The notes below the pieces were generated by a model. It had not been told where the DNA came from. It worked only from the letters and a program-made list of their open reading frames with translations, and searched no databases. A program made the translations under genes and the position numbers. 64,000 nucleotides of DNA, taken from contig JAVIAB010000159.1 in the NCBI GenBank assembly GCA_032433765.1, positions 62,016,810 through 62,080,809 of the forward strand, in the 5' to 3' direction. This DNA comes from Megaustenia siamemsis (Eukaryota; Mollusca; Gastropoda; Stylommatophora; Ariophantidae). Below, one piece after another: positions 33,440 to 45,425 of the stretch (positions are counted from its first letter, which is position 1; each line of letters starts with the position of its first letter).

Positions 33440-34084
33440 TCATTGACATTAGTGGATTTTTCATCGAGGCTGTCAATCTACCGTACCATCATGGTCAGAC
33501 GGTCCCATTCAATAGCAAGTGTTACATGTGTACACTAACATTAACCAATTGTTGTTATCAAGTCATACAAGAATAAAACAGTAGACATAACTATACTAAT
33601 TACTGTAGAAGATGTGCTCTATATATGTTGTTTCATAGAAGTCGGTCTTTTTTTCATGTCAAATTATCGTTAACTTCACAGATCGTAAAAATGCCATAAT
33701 TAAACCGGTTATATGAGTCACTTAGTTCAGAACGAGTAGTTACAACAATGGGCGAATGAACAGGAACCTTTGGTTGTAATCCAGAATGTAATAAGATTTT
33801 AGGAAATATAATATTTATACACATGTAGGTTATTTGTTATGATAAATGATGTCCATTTGCACAAACAGACCTCTGAAAGCTCACACACAATGCGTGATTG
33901 ATGTAGCAGATACCGTATGTGGCCGTCCATATGCGATAATGGTATGGAAATTTGAAAATGCCAAAATAAGGCCAGAGTTGAAGGCCAGACGTTGTTGAGA
34001 ATAGGACAATTAGATGTAAGGTGAGTACAATAGTTCAGCATTTGGCGTAAAATAAGATGTATTCTGTTGGAGTGAAAGAAGTAG

Positions 34085-34813
34085 ACATTATAGAGAAAGA
34101 AAGCAAAAAAAATAATAATAAAGGACTCCGCCTTAATAGCAAAAAGAAAGACATAATGGTAACAACAAAGAAAAAGATGTCATCTCAAGGCAAAATAAAG
34201 ACAAGTGGAACAATGTTAAATCAGGTAAATGGATTTAAATATATGGGAACGTTGTTAACCTCAGAGGGAAGATGTACAAAAAAGGTAAGATGCAGAATTG
34301 ATCAGGCAAAAGCAGCTTTAAAAAAAATGAGGAAGATACTACGCAAGCCATTTTTGGCAATAGAAACAAGAAAAAATGTTTTCAAATATTATTTAGAGCC
34401 AGTCTTAACATATAGATGTGTATGATGCACAATAGGACAAAAAACAAGAAAACACTGGAGTCTGTAGAAATGTGGTGTTGAGAATACCATGGACAACTAA
34501 GACGAGTAATGAAAACGTTCTGAAGGAGGCCAAATATAAAAGAGAGCTAATTTCCAATATTAGGAAGAAGTAATCATCATTTCTTGGTCATGTAATGAGA
34601 AGAGAACAACTGGAATAAATTGTAACAACTTGGAAAATTGAGGGACGAAGAGATAAAGGGAAGCAAAGAAATAAAAAAAATACCAGACAGATTAAGATAA
34701 TGGCTTGGCGGAAGGTCAACAACAGAAATGATAAATAGCTGTCGATATCGAAAGTTGTGGAGAGACATGAACACCTACGCCAGCAGGCCTGGTACTTGAT
34801 GATGATGATGATT
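34085..34813 (+). mobile_element. L-B2 LINE 3' half
   Basis: Sense copy, starting where the segmental duplication match ends. It begins after the YADD motif with VDIIEKESKKNNNKGLRLNS and KKKMSSQGKIKTSGTM, then FKYMGTLLTSEGRCTKKVR. Further C-terminal blocks continue with frameshifts. It ends cgccagcaggcctggtactt plus GATGATGATGATG. Confidence 0.9.
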
Positions 34814-35079
34814 TATTACACATTTCCTTGTATATCTTGTTTCTCCTTTATACGCCTCATCTTCTGTATTACATTCCTTTTCTGCATTTATTTTCTATGT
34901 CACGTTCTGCGTGATTGTTATTGTTCCTTTTATTATTCCTCTTTCTGTGAGTTGCCTAACCACAATGCTACATTAGATCACTACAAGCTGTAAAATACCT
35001 CACCAAACATGTCACATTATATCCACATTAGCGTTCGCTTTACACACAGGTTGTAAAAGACCGTCCATGTCGCTATACA
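34814..35079. other. Spacer
   Basis: Pyrimidine-rich, no feature recognised. Confidence 0.35.
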
Positions 35080-35372
35080 TGATACAAGCGATGTAGGTCT
35101 CCTACACAAACATAATGAGATCATACACGAAGCATTTATTAGCTTCCCAGCACATGATATAGATCACCTTCAAATAATAATTTTAACTCATACCACCGAT
35201 ACATGCGACCATCTATTCACTACACATGATATAGATCACATTAAATAATACATTAAACTTATCCATCCCTACATGTGACACATCTATTCACAACACATGA
35301 TATAGATCACCTTCAAATAATACATTCAACTCATCCATCCCTACATACGACACATCTATTCACTACACATGA
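35080..35372. repeat. About 75-bp tandem repeat
   Basis: Three to four units with cacatgatatagatcacctt, caaataataca and acacatctattcac. No coding sense. 35,373-35,628 holds a strong-looking acceptor at 35,565 but no supported exon. Confidence 0.85.
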
Positions 35373-35629
35373 TACATTTGGTCTTTCAACAAGAGTATAT
35401 TAGATTTCCAGAAACCACCAAATACATGAACCTTTACCTAGAAGATTGTCCGAAAAGAAAGAGAAAGAATTGATAGAGCCCATGTTATTTATGTTAAATC
35501 CTTTAAAATAAACGTGTTAATCGATGTTGTATAACTTGTTATTGTTTCGTTTCTTCAGATCGAGCAGTAACAGCATTATCTGCTAGGAAGGGAACAACAA
35601 TTATCTTTTGATGAAGAGTAAACAAGATG

Positions 35630-36605
35630 AGCTAACAGACAAGATGAGCTAACAGACAAGATGAGCTAACAGACAAGATGAGCTAACAGACAAGATGAGC
35701 TAACAGACAAGATCAGATAACAGACACGATTAGCTAACAGACAAAATCAGCTAACAGACAAGGTTAGCTAACAGACAAGATGAGCTAACAGACAAGATCA
35801 GCTAACAGATAAGATGAGCTAACAGACAAGATCAGATAACAGACACGATTAGCTAACAGACAAAATCAGCTAACAGACAAGGTTAGCTAACAGACAAGAT
35901 GAGCTAACAGACAAGATCAGCTAACAGACATGCTGGGCTATCAGACAAGAACAGTTACAGACAAGATCAGCTAACAGACAAGAACAGTTACAAACAAGAT
36001 CAGCTAACAGACAAGATCAGCTAACAGACAAGATGAGATAAAATAGACAAGTTCAGCTAAAAGACAAGATCTGCTAACAGAAAAATTCAGTTAACATATA
36101 GTTGCGCTAACAGACAAAATCAGCTAAAGGACACATTTAGCTAACAGACAAGTTCAGATAACATACAAGTTCAGAAAACAGACATGATCAGCTAACGGCC
36201 AAAATCAGCTAACAGACTAAATCAGCTAATAGACTAAATCAACTAGCAGACAAGTTCAGATAACAGACAAGATTAGCTAATAGACAAGATCAGCTAACAG
36301 ACAAGTTCAGCTAGATAAAATCAGCTAACAGACAAGTTCAGATAACAGACAAGATTAGCTAACAGACAAGATCAGCTAACAGACAAAACCAGCTAACAGA
36401 CAAGATCAAGTAATAGACAAAATCAGCTAACAGACAAGTTCAGCTAACAGTCAAACTCAGATAACAGACAAGATCAGCTAACAGACAAAACCAGCTAACA
36501 GACAAGATCAAGTAATATACAAAATCAGCTAACAGACAAGTTCAGCTAACAGTCAGATAACAGACAAGTTCAGCTGACAGACAAGATCAGGTAACAGACA
36601 AGATC
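35630..36605. repeat. 17-bp AGCTAACAGACAAGATC array
   Basis: About 57 units. Variants (gttcag, aatcag, gatgag) occur in short blocks and one block of about 110 bp (35,701-35,810 versus 35,825-35,930) is repeated as a higher-order unit. Confidence 0.95.
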
Positions 36606-37500
36606 AGGACATTCAGTTTAGTCTAGTTGTTCCCAAACTGCCACGAGTCCTGACCTCCTTTAGCCACATTTAAGACAGTCTCATGAATATTTATTTTTTC
36701 CCCCACCATATCAGCCTGTTTATGTAAATTAAATACACAGCAAAGAGCACATACTTTTTGAAGAGAAAGTAGAAGTAAAGAAGAAAGAAAGAGCAGCTAA
36801 TTTTGTCAGATCTAGAACGTCTATGAACATCCTTCCCTATATGTTAGTTATGTAATGTAGGAAAACCACAAATAATGTCAGGATTGTAAGATCATTGTTG
36901 TCTTCATCTCTACACAGATATTGCAGCTTTACTATAAAATAAAGAAATAAGTAATTTGAGAAAACGTTTGTTGTGGAGTTACTTCTAATAATAATAACAA
37001 ATTAATAACGTTTGCTCTCCTCATAAAAGCAGGAGTCAAACCCTCCAGTTGGGAACTTCTGGTTTAGAAGTTAGCAAGTAAATTTGACGACCTAGATCAT
37101 GCTCCAATGATCCTACATTTATTTTTAAATTGACTACTACCTGCCAGGCTCTTCCAAACATACTTTTTTCCTGCCAATTTCCTGAAAATAAAACGTGTCC
37201 CTTCCTTCTCAACACGATATACTTTCTTTATTAAACTTGATGCGTTATTAATCACACTGGCCTATCATCATCATAATCGTCATCTACAGCAAAACGAAAT
37301 GTTGCGTCTTGGGTTGTCAACGACTATTGTTCAAAACTAAGTGATCGTCATTAAATAAGAAAAGTGTATTTCTGTTGAGATAATATATAAGTCAACAATT
37401 TACGCTTTAGGATCACCTTATGTCAAAATCGTTACCGAGAAGAAAGGAAAGACACGTCACAACATGGGGGATATATGCTTGAAGAATGTAATTTGTGCGA
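36606..37500. other. Spacer
   Basis: AT-rich sequence with no recognised coding, LINE or SINE signal. Confidence 0.35.
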
Positions 37501-37507
37501 CTAGAAA

Positions 37508-37655
37508 AGAAAAACACAAATACACAACCAGCAATTGACGATGTGTTGCTGAGACTGGCCGCTTCAACCAGGGAACATACAACAAAAACACAAATACACA
37601 ACCAGGAAATGACGATGTTTTATTGAGACTGAGCGCTTCAACCACGGAACATAAA
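37508..37655. repeat. 74-bp direct repeat, two copies
   Basis: Adjacent copies starting aaaaacacaaatacacaacc and ending cgcttcaaccagggaacata, with several differences. 37,656-37,849 is unrecognised. Confidence 0.8.
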
Positions 37656-37849
37656 ACAAAAAAACATTAACCAAAACATACGAGCAACATACAATGCTTT
37701 GACTTTAATGGATGCATACCAAGAGTAATTAACGCAGACAATATAATCTTTGAGTAATAAACACAGAGAATGTAGGAATATAGACTTGTCCTTAGATGAT
37801 CGAGGTACACCGAACGCAATATCCCAAGACAATATAGCAACAATGGCGA

Positions 37850-38177
37850 GAATTGGGTGGTAGGAAAAGAAGACAAACAAGAAGTTCTAAATCAGTTAAA
37901 AATGAAAAAAATAAAATAATAAATAGAACTACTTAACACAATTTTTTTAAAGTCACCTGAAATATTTGAGTTATGTGAACAACACAATATGCTATTAAAG
38001 GTGATCTTAGGAGGGAAGATACACGGTTGAAGAGGCAGAGGAAAGCAAAGTCTAAAGTGGAATGTTGACATTAAAAGTTGAACAGGCGAATGTATGACAA
38101 CGTGCACCGTCAAGACAAGAGACATAGTAAAATGGCGCTCCATGGTAGGCAACCTTCAATGTGGGGACGGCACCCAA
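37850..38177 (+). mobile_element. L-B1 LINE 3' fragment
   Basis: Matches 8,645-8,972: agttctaaatcagttaaaaa, gaggcagaggaaagcaaag, atgacaacgtgcaccgtcaa, atggcgctccatggtaggca, accttcaatgtggggacgg. There are stops in frame and no TGATGA tail. A tandem repeat starts right after it. Confidence 0.85.
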
Positions 38178-38194
38178 CGAGAAAATATCAACAG

Positions 38195-38335
38195 AGACCT
38201 TGGTCTCTTTAATCAAGACAGGGCAAGAACAATATACAGAGACGCTAAAGCAACACAGACCTTGGTCTCTTTAATCGAGACAGGGCAAGAACAATATACA
38301 GAGACGCTAAAGCAACACAGACCTTGGCTTCCGGA
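38195..38335. repeat. About 62-bp tandem repeat after L-B1
   Basis: Two and a half units containing agaccttggtctctttaat, agacagggcaagaacaat and acagagacgctaaagcaac. It begins about 18 bp after the L-B1 terminus. Confidence 0.88.
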
Positions 38336-39390
38336 TTCAATGAGCGATGCAGGCCACAAGTAATACACAAAGACAATACAGATTTAGCGGTGGTAAAATC
38401 TAATAAATGATAATATTGCATGTATAAGGAAACATGCAATTATAATTGCCTTCGTTTGTGGATCATGTCGAGAGACGTTAGATATCACGTCCCACCATCA
38501 ACCTCAATCTTGTGCGCTGTTTAACTGTTCCACTGTTGATTGTTTCATATTCCACGCAGTCAAATTATCCAAATTGTGTTTTTTGATTGTATCTCTATCT
38601 TTCCAGCCTTCTTTTTGTTCATGTTGTCACTCTGAATTTTAACCCGCCTCTTCTCCACGCCTATTCAGAAGTGTTCGGAGATTCCTGTCTAGTGTCGCCT
38701 CAAGTATAGTAACTCACAAGCGAGGCACCATTCCTCACCTTCCCAGACAGATACCCTGCTACCCATTCCTGCAGTGGCTGGATCGACCGCGGGGGATATT
38801 TTTTTTCCAACGACGAGTTCAATTCAAACTACTTCCGGTGAGAATCGGACACGTGTTATTCGAACCTTGGTAGCGAAATTGTTTTCCTAGCTAGATTACC
38901 GAAACCCCCCCCCCAACTCTCTTTCTAAGTACATTTTGGTCTTCCTTTGTGAGTCCTCCACTGGAGTTTCCACGTTCCTTAAGTCTCCATCTAAAATCCT
39001 CCATATCAACTGATTTTGCTCAGTGTTGTATATCTTTCTTTAGTGATCATGATTCTCACCAACAGGGTAACACTGGTTCAACATAGTACGTTACAATGCT
39101 CTAACGTTCCATGATAATGTGCATTATTGCCTATGTGATATGGACAGTTAGTTGATACAGATGGTTCTGTGTTACGTAATCAACAGAGTGCTTGGTCATT
39201 CACTGGCCGCTCCAATGACAGAACTATTCATGTTGATAGCGGCAACTTATGCAATACCGACCAATAGTTTGATGAAGGAAGTAATGGCAGTGACCAAGAC
39301 TTTTGATTGGTTGGAGACTCAAGAGTGTACGTGTGTTTGTGTGCTGCGTGACTCAATGAACATGAGCGCAAAGTAGAGTCAGGACTACTT
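38336..39390. other. Mostly unrecognised; possible old antisense LINE
   Basis: 38,440-38,700 has antisense words like those in L-B 3' ends (gttccactgttgattgtttc, tctatctttccagcc) and may be a very old copy of an L-B relative. 38,720-39,390 contains no recognised feature. Confidence 0.3.
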
Positions 39391-39394
39391 CGTC

Positions 39395-40095
39395 ATCAAA
39401 AGTTGGGATCTATACAGTGGAACAAGATTGTCAGTATCTCCTTCATCAAAAGTTGGGATCCGTACAGTGGTTCAAGATTGTCAGTATCTCTTTCATAAAA
39501 AGTTGGGATCTATACAGTGGTTCAATATTGTCAGTATCTACTTCAACAAAAGTTGGGATCTATACAGTGGTTCAAGATTATCAGTATCTACTTCAACAAA
39601 AGTTGGGATCTATACAGTGGAATAAGATTGTCAGTATCTCCTTCAACAAAAGTTGTGATCTATACAGTGGTTCAATATTGTCAGTATCTACTTCAACAAA
39701 AGTTGGGATCTATACAGTGGTTCAAGAATGTCAGTATCTACTTCAACAAAAGTTGGGATCTATACAGTAGTTCAAGATTGTCAGTATTTACTTCAACAAA
39801 AGTTGGGATCTATACAGTGGTTCAATATTGTCAGTATCTACTTCAACAAAAGTTGGGATCTATACAGTGGTTCAATATTGTCAGTATCTACTTCAACAAA
39901 AGTTGGGATCTATACAGTGGTTCAAGATTATCAGTATCTACTTCAACAAAAGTTGGGATCTATACAGTGGTTCAATATTGTCAGTATCTCCTTCATCAAA
40001 AGTTGGGATCTATACAGTGGTTCAATATTGTCAGTATCTACTTCAACAAAAGTTGGGATCTATACAGTTGTTCAAGATTGTCAGTATCTATTTCA
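39395..40095. repeat. 50-bp minisatellite
   Basis: Fourteen units of gttgggatctatacagtgg, ttcaagattgtcagtatct and acttcaacaaaa. Because 50 is not a multiple of 3, an open frame passes through all three phases of the unit every 150 bp. The three overlapping open frames are therefore shadows of the repeat, not genes. Confidence 0.95.
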
Positions 40096-40738
40096 TGTAC
40101 GTTCCGTCAAGTTGGTGTTGAGGACAACTACAGAGCAGACACACCGGTTCGGGAATATTAGATCCTGGATGGTCAGTGGACCTAGTAGTTATCATTAGCA
40201 ATCTACTAGAGATGAGTAGAACAAAGGATTTTGACAGAAGTACAAATGCATGCTGTCTAGACTGTGTGAACTGGCAGTGAAGACCGACCTTGTGAGAACA
40301 GAGCGATATTCTGGACGAACGAGAGGATTTGTCAACCAACATCGAACTGGCACAATTAGTCGGTGTGTGCTGACATACATTTTGAAGAAAAGATCGCAGC
40401 ACCTATGAAGGTGCCCGGGTTGCTGTGATAATGAACCAAATTTAACATACTATAACGTGCATATGTTCACTAGTACACACAGCTGCTGGTAGAAAGGGCT
40501 GAGGAGCGAGAACCATCTCAAAGGCTGAAGCAGAAACAATCTGGTATAAGGCTCAGGATACACAAGGGATCTAAAATGTTAGCAAATCAGAAAAGTAAAT
40601 GTGAATTACTGATTGCAAACTGCTAAGAAAAGCAGACAAGGAGAATAAAAGAAGATTATCTGTAGCTACAGAAAAATTTAATGAAGAAAGAATGGGACAA
40701 AGTCAAAGAAGGGTGAAATTTAAATTACCAAATGCATG
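40096..40738. other. Spacer
   Basis: Short open frames only, none with a recognised domain. Confidence 0.35.
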
Positions 40739-40740
40739 TA

Positions 40741-41180
40741 TGGTTATGATTATGTTTATGGAAGGCCCCGGTATCACTGCAAATTTTACATTAAAATGCA
40801 TAATTACTCAACCGCCCGTGTCAGTGGAATCATCTGATTTAATACCTCATCTCACAAACAAAGAAAGGTACATGCAGTCCCAATCATATCAGTCGCAGCA
40901 CACGCCAAATGACATCAGACGAAACCGCACAGAAAGTGAATACATCTATCTTTTCCCCACCCATCATACGATATCATCATTCATGGTCTGCATTCATGGA
41001 ATAACGAAACACGACCAAAACTGATGAGATGCACAGCTCACGGTGTGCCCAAAGAACTTAACTCAGTAGCTCCGGCAGCAAGCCGGACTTGGAATATGAG
41101 GAAACTGCAACAAGGAACACTTTTTAGACACAGCCTTTAACGGTGCCTGTCCCCTATTCGCCATATTGACCGGAAGTTCA
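40741..41180 (+). repeat. Dispersed repeat F, copy 2
   Basis: Collinear with 5,026-5,440: tttatggaaggccccggtat, actcaaccgcccgtgtcag, cacagctcacggtgtgcc, ggaatatgaggaaactgcaa. It ends ccatattgaccgg, which fits ccatataccgg in copy 1. Confidence 0.88.
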
Positions 41181-41229
41181 CCAAGGGCATGTATCTTCCC
41201 GCAAGCCATATATATTTGTGATTCATTAA

Positions 41230-41560
41230 TTCAAGATATTTGCAAACAAGCGAGAAAAAAATCGATTCATTGGAAAAGAAATGCTACAGAACAAAATATG
41301 TAGGTTACTCTGGTTAATTAAAACGAGCAATGGTGACTGTAAAAGTGAAATGGCTTTTAAACACGACTCTACAAAGGAAATTTCAATACAATGGCCACGT
41401 CATTAGACACAGCCGGATAGTTAGAACAATAATGGAAGGCATGGTTCCTGGGCGATGGGATGGGTTGGCCTAGAAGAAAATGGTTTCCAGCCAGCATAAA
41501 AGACCTTGCACTAGTCAAAAGAAAAAGTTGGAGGACTGGCTAGAGACAGATTTTTGTTCA
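41230..41560 (+). mobile_element. L-H LINE C-terminal fragment
   Basis: Reading across frames gives QYNGHVIRHSRIVRTIMEGM, PGRWDG and ASIKDLALVKRKSWRTG. This is the usual GH-x-x-R to GRPRR-x-W to W-R C-terminal pattern of LINE ORF2. It is truncated 5' and its last codons continue into a tandem array. Confidence 0.65.
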
Positions 41561-42275
41561 GACTGGCTATGGTAAATGCTATGGTTATGTACGAGATCTG
41601 GTTAGAGTCAGAGATTCGTTCAGGCGGGCTGTGGTAAATGCTATGGTTATGTACGAGATCTGGTTAGTCAGAGATTCTTTCAGGCGGACTGTGGTAAATG
41701 CAACGTTCTGTTGGAGATCTGGTTGGAGAGAAATTATTTGAGACGGGCGGTAGTGAATGCAACATTCTGTGGGAGATCTAGTTAGAGAGAGAGAGAGAGA
41801 GTCTTTAAGACTGGCGGTAGCAAATGCAACCTTCTGTGGGAGATCTAGTTAGAGAGAGAGTCTTTAAGACTGGCGGTAGTGAATGCAATGTTCTGTGGGA
41901 GATCTAGTTAGAGAGAGAGAGAGTCTTTAAGACTGGCGGTAGCAAATGCAACCTTCTGTTGGAGATCTAGTTAGAGAGAGAGTCTTTAAGACTGGCGGTA
42001 GTGAATGCAATGTTCTGTGGGAGATCTAGTTAGAGAGAGAGAGAGAGAGTCTTTAAGACTGGCGGTAGTGAATGCAACATTCTGTGGGAGATCTAGTTAG
42101 AGAGAGAGAGAGAGAGTCTTTAAGACTGGCGGTAGCAAATGCAACCTTCTGTTGGAGATCTGGTTAGAGAGAAAGTCTTTCAGACTGGCGGTAGTAAATG
42201 CAACGTTCTGTGGGAGATCTGGCTAGAGAGATGAGTCTTTCAGACCGGTGGTAGTAATTGCAACGTTCTGCAAGG
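41540..42275. repeat. Minisatellite built from a LINE C-terminus
   Basis: About ten units of 65-80 bp: gagatctagttagagagaga, gtctttaagactggcggta, gcaaatgcaaccttctgtgg, with a (GA)n stretch of varying length. The first units read RDSFRRAVVNA in frame with the end of L-H. That phrase has the look of a LINE C-terminal RFRRLVVNAT motif, so the unit seems to be the amplified LINE end. Confidence 0.9.
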
Positions 42276-42284
42276 ACGTGCAAC

Positions 42285-42435
42285 CTGATGATGACTTCTC
42301 TTAACTTTTAACCACTTCCGTATATATTCCACTTTGGTAAATCTTGTCTTTTGTGATCACCATTACTTCTGTTTTCTCTTCATTTAATCTAAGACCCGTT
42401 TTTTCGCTTGCTTCAATAATTGTATCTATTAGTAA
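42285..42435 (-). mobile_element. Short antisense LINE RT fragment
   Basis: The minus strand reads IDTIIEASEKTGLRLNEEKT then EVMVITKDKIYQS. This is the segment just after the YADD motif in LINE RTs. No other domain is attached. Confidence 0.65.
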
Positions 42436-43227
42436 TAATGTACACATTAAAACGGTGAAACTTATTTCTTTACTAAAGCTGGCGTGATTGTCTTATTAGT
42501 CATTGTGTTGTGTATTCATCTTTATTCATCTCCAGAGAAATTATTTCTTTAAGCTCAGGAATGGTTGTATGAACCGCTCTGTGTTTAGCTAAACTTACAC
42601 GCTACTGTTTATTCTTGTCTTCTGGCAGATTGTTAAGAATTATTGTTTTCTGTTTGCAAAAACACCATCATTGTACTCGTCATGTGTTTATATACGTTGA
42701 CGTATTTTTCAGATTAACCATGGTATTGCAGCGCAAAGCACGCTCTGTGTAATAACCTTAATTTAATCAACACGTGTGTAGATCTAACATAATAGTAAAG
42801 GCTTTTTCCTAATTCGGGATATAAAACGATGTGGCATAGTAGACCACTCAAGAGAGAGTGTTTTGTTTATTTTCGCACACAATCTCCGTTATACCTTTGC
42901 TAATGTATGGCAAGTTGTGTCTATACTTAGCTCCTGTTTTGAGAATCTCTCTGCTGGTATAGAACTACTTAATGTCGCTCAAGTAGCCATCTTTAAACCA
43001 GAATGTGACTCGACCAGCAGATTGCGTGTCTTCCGCCGGTTTACTGCCATGCTCCAGGTGTACGAACTATCTCAAGCAACGTTGGCATAATAAAGTGAGC
43101 ATTTGGCTTATATCTGCTGAACAGTGACAGCGAGGTTGAATATACGAACCTAAAGGTAAAGGTAAAGTACGAGGCTTCAATCGGCGTCTTATCACGTAAG
43201 TTTTCACACACACATTTACACGCCGAT
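42436..43227. other. Spacer
   Basis: No recognised feature. A 75-codon open frame at 42,863 has no domain I can name. Confidence 0.35.
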
Positions 43228-44975
43228 TTGTAATAAACTTTTCCCTTCGCTTAACACATGAACTTAATTATTCAATATTTGTGGCCCCTATACTTTGATA
43301 ATCCAAGGGTTTCACGCAAATCCGTGAACTTAAACTCAGAATTTAGATTTTAACGTCATAATTACCTCCATTTGTATTAAAGGTAGTAACATTTACTTTA
43401 TTATGCAATCATATATTATCTCAGTTAACTTCTACAGACCGCAGCAAGGTCAAGAAGACAACCTCACACGCACTCAAGCTTGCACACATGGACCAGCTAC
43501 GTGTACACATGGACCAGTTACATGCACACATGTACTAGCTACACGCACATATGGAGCAGCTACACACACCATATATCAATTTTTACGACGGACTACAGAG
43601 CTTGTTGACACGCTCCAACACGTGTGTGAGAACATGAACGGATTAATAGACTGTGTCCTGATAGATGTGGATATCGTTGGCAGAGATGTTGATATCAAAT
43701 ATGGAGAACAATCAGGAAGACACCCAGCATCTCTATTGTCTACAGACGCTAACTGGCACCCACAATTTGACAGACGCATATAGACACACATATAAATGAC
43801 GCATATGCCACACACAGAAACACCACTCACAGCAGGGCAGCAAGACTAGACTTGATTTACCGCCTCATCTTATCACTCAGACCTACCACATTTCATACAC
43901 AACGTTAAACAACCATAAAGCTGTCATCGTAAACATTGTCAGTGCAGGCACTAAGACTCAACACAGGAGGTCACAACACTGGACATTTAATAAAAGCTGT
44001 TTATGCTACAGAACAAAATGTTTGTGGGGAAATATAGCCCAACGTTGATCAAGCACAACAGAGAAGTAAGTAGCGCATGGAAGGAGACTCCTAAAGGACA
44101 CGCTATATACAGTGACATAGATTGTGGCTCAACAAATAATGACACATACCCTATCATAGAAAATATAATCTTGTGGTTTTGAGATATAGGGCAGGGTCAT
44201 AGACTGCTGGAAGAAATCAAACATAAAATCAACCACCCACCAAGAAGGTGCTGCACTCGCTGCTAAGTTGGTGGCTGTGTTTCGTTACGGGCAGAATAAT
44301 GACGTGCTGGTCACGTGGACTAACTTAGAATCATTGACAATAGTGGATTTGTAATCAAGGCTGTAAATAAACCGTACCGTCATGGTCAGACGGCCCCATT
44401 CAATTGCAAATGTTACATGTGTACACTAACATTAACCAATTGTTGTTATCAAGTAATACAAGAATAAAACAGTAGACATAACTATACTAATTACTGTAGA
44501 AGATGTGCCCCATATATGTTGTTTCATAGAAGTCGGTATTTTTTTCATGTGAAACTATCGTTAACTTCAGAGATCGTAAAAAATGCCATAATTAAACCGG
44601 TTATATGAGTCAATTAGTTTATAACGAGTAGTCACAGCCAGATGTAAATGAATAGGGACCTTTGGTTGTAATCCACAATGTAATATGATTTTAGGAAATA
44701 TTATATTTATACACATGTAGGTTATTTGTTTTGATAAAGAGAATCAACCGCTTTCAGAGCTCACATAGAATGCGTGATTAATGTAGCAAAGGACGTATGT
44801 GGCAATGCGTATGAGACATTAATAAGGAAATATGAAAATGCCTTAAAGGTACCAGTGTTGAATGCTTTGAGTTGTGGAGAATAGGGTAATGAGATGAAAC
44901 GTGAGTACAATAGTTGAGCATTTGACGTAAAATAAGATGTTTTCTGTTGGAGTGAAAGAAGTACATCTAGCAACA
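43228..44975 (+). repeat. Segmental duplication, copy 2
   Basis: Twin of 30,940-34,084. It has the short 21-bp array (43,485-43,570, about four units) and the unoccupied L-B3 site at 44,331-44,341. It thus represents the ancestral state for the insertion, and perhaps for array length. Confidence 0.92.
43597..43783 (+). CDS. Candidate small exon, twin of 32,364
   Basis: Frame reads TELVDTLQHVCENMNGLIDC then VLIDVDIVGRDVD, and ends QFDRRI before a stop at 43,781-43,783. Preceded by ggactacag. The longer frame here than in the twin may be chance. Confidence 0.25.
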
Positions 44976-45004
44976 TCTACGGAAGGAGAATAGGAATAAT
45001 ATAC

Positions 45005-45105
45005 CTACAACAATAGTAGTAGTAATGATATTAATGATAGCATTAGTAATAATAATGACATTAATGATAACATTAGTAATATTACCGATATTAATGTTAA
45101 CACTC
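45005..45105. repeat. ATT/ATG-rich microsatellite
   Basis: Imperfect repeats of taatgataacattagtaat before the L-C fragment. Confidence 0.8.
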
Positions 45106-45425
45106 GTAAAGCAGGAGAGAAGGATACAAGGATTCCATATGCGATGTCTACGCCGCATTCTTGGTATTACCTGGAAGGATAAAGTGACAAACGTGGAGGT
45201 CATCACTAGCACAGGCCTCCGGAACATCTAAACATTGATCAAACAACGAAGGTTGCCGTGGCTTGACCACGTACACCGTATGAATCATGACCGCACACCA
45301 AAAGGTATACATTATGGACAACTAGCTGATGGTAAAGTTATTGGGTGCACCCAAAACTTTGATGATTTGTAGACGTGTGTAAACGTGACATGAAGACTCT
45401 AAACATAAAGGTGATGAATGGATAA
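45105..45425 (+). mobile_element. L-C LINE C-terminal fragment
   Basis: Reads QERRIQGFHMRCLRRILGI, TWKDKVTNVEVI, LIKQRRLPWLDHVHRMN, PKGIHYGQLADGK, then across a frameshift CKRDMKTLNIKV-DEWIKMK. The LRRILGITWxDKVTN to LGHVxRM to YGEL pattern is a well-known animal LINE C-terminus. No RT is attached. It runs into the polypurine array. Confidence 0.85.

Larger units (their letters stand above)
30940..34084 (+). repeat. Segmental duplication, copy 1
   Basis: Collinear with 43,228-44,975 over its unique parts: cacttcgcttaatacatgaa, ttgacacgctccaacacg, ggcagcaagactggac, gtttgtggggaaatatagcc, gagtgaaagaagta. It differs by an expanded 21-bp array (31,185-32,340), an L-B3 insertion (33,105-33,439) and many substitutions. 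It ends at 34,084, where an L-B2 element begins. Confidence 0.92.

Noticed and set aside
35545..35625. Possible last exon after a strong acceptor (gtttcgtttcttcag)
   Set aside because: In the phase left by exon 3 it gives only eight to nine residues before a stop; in phase 1 it reads RAVTALSARKGTTII but has no partner exon with that exit phase.
39417..40198. Overlapping plus-strand repeat proteins
   Set aside because: The 50-bp unit cycles through three frames, so several frames remain open at once; no gene signal.
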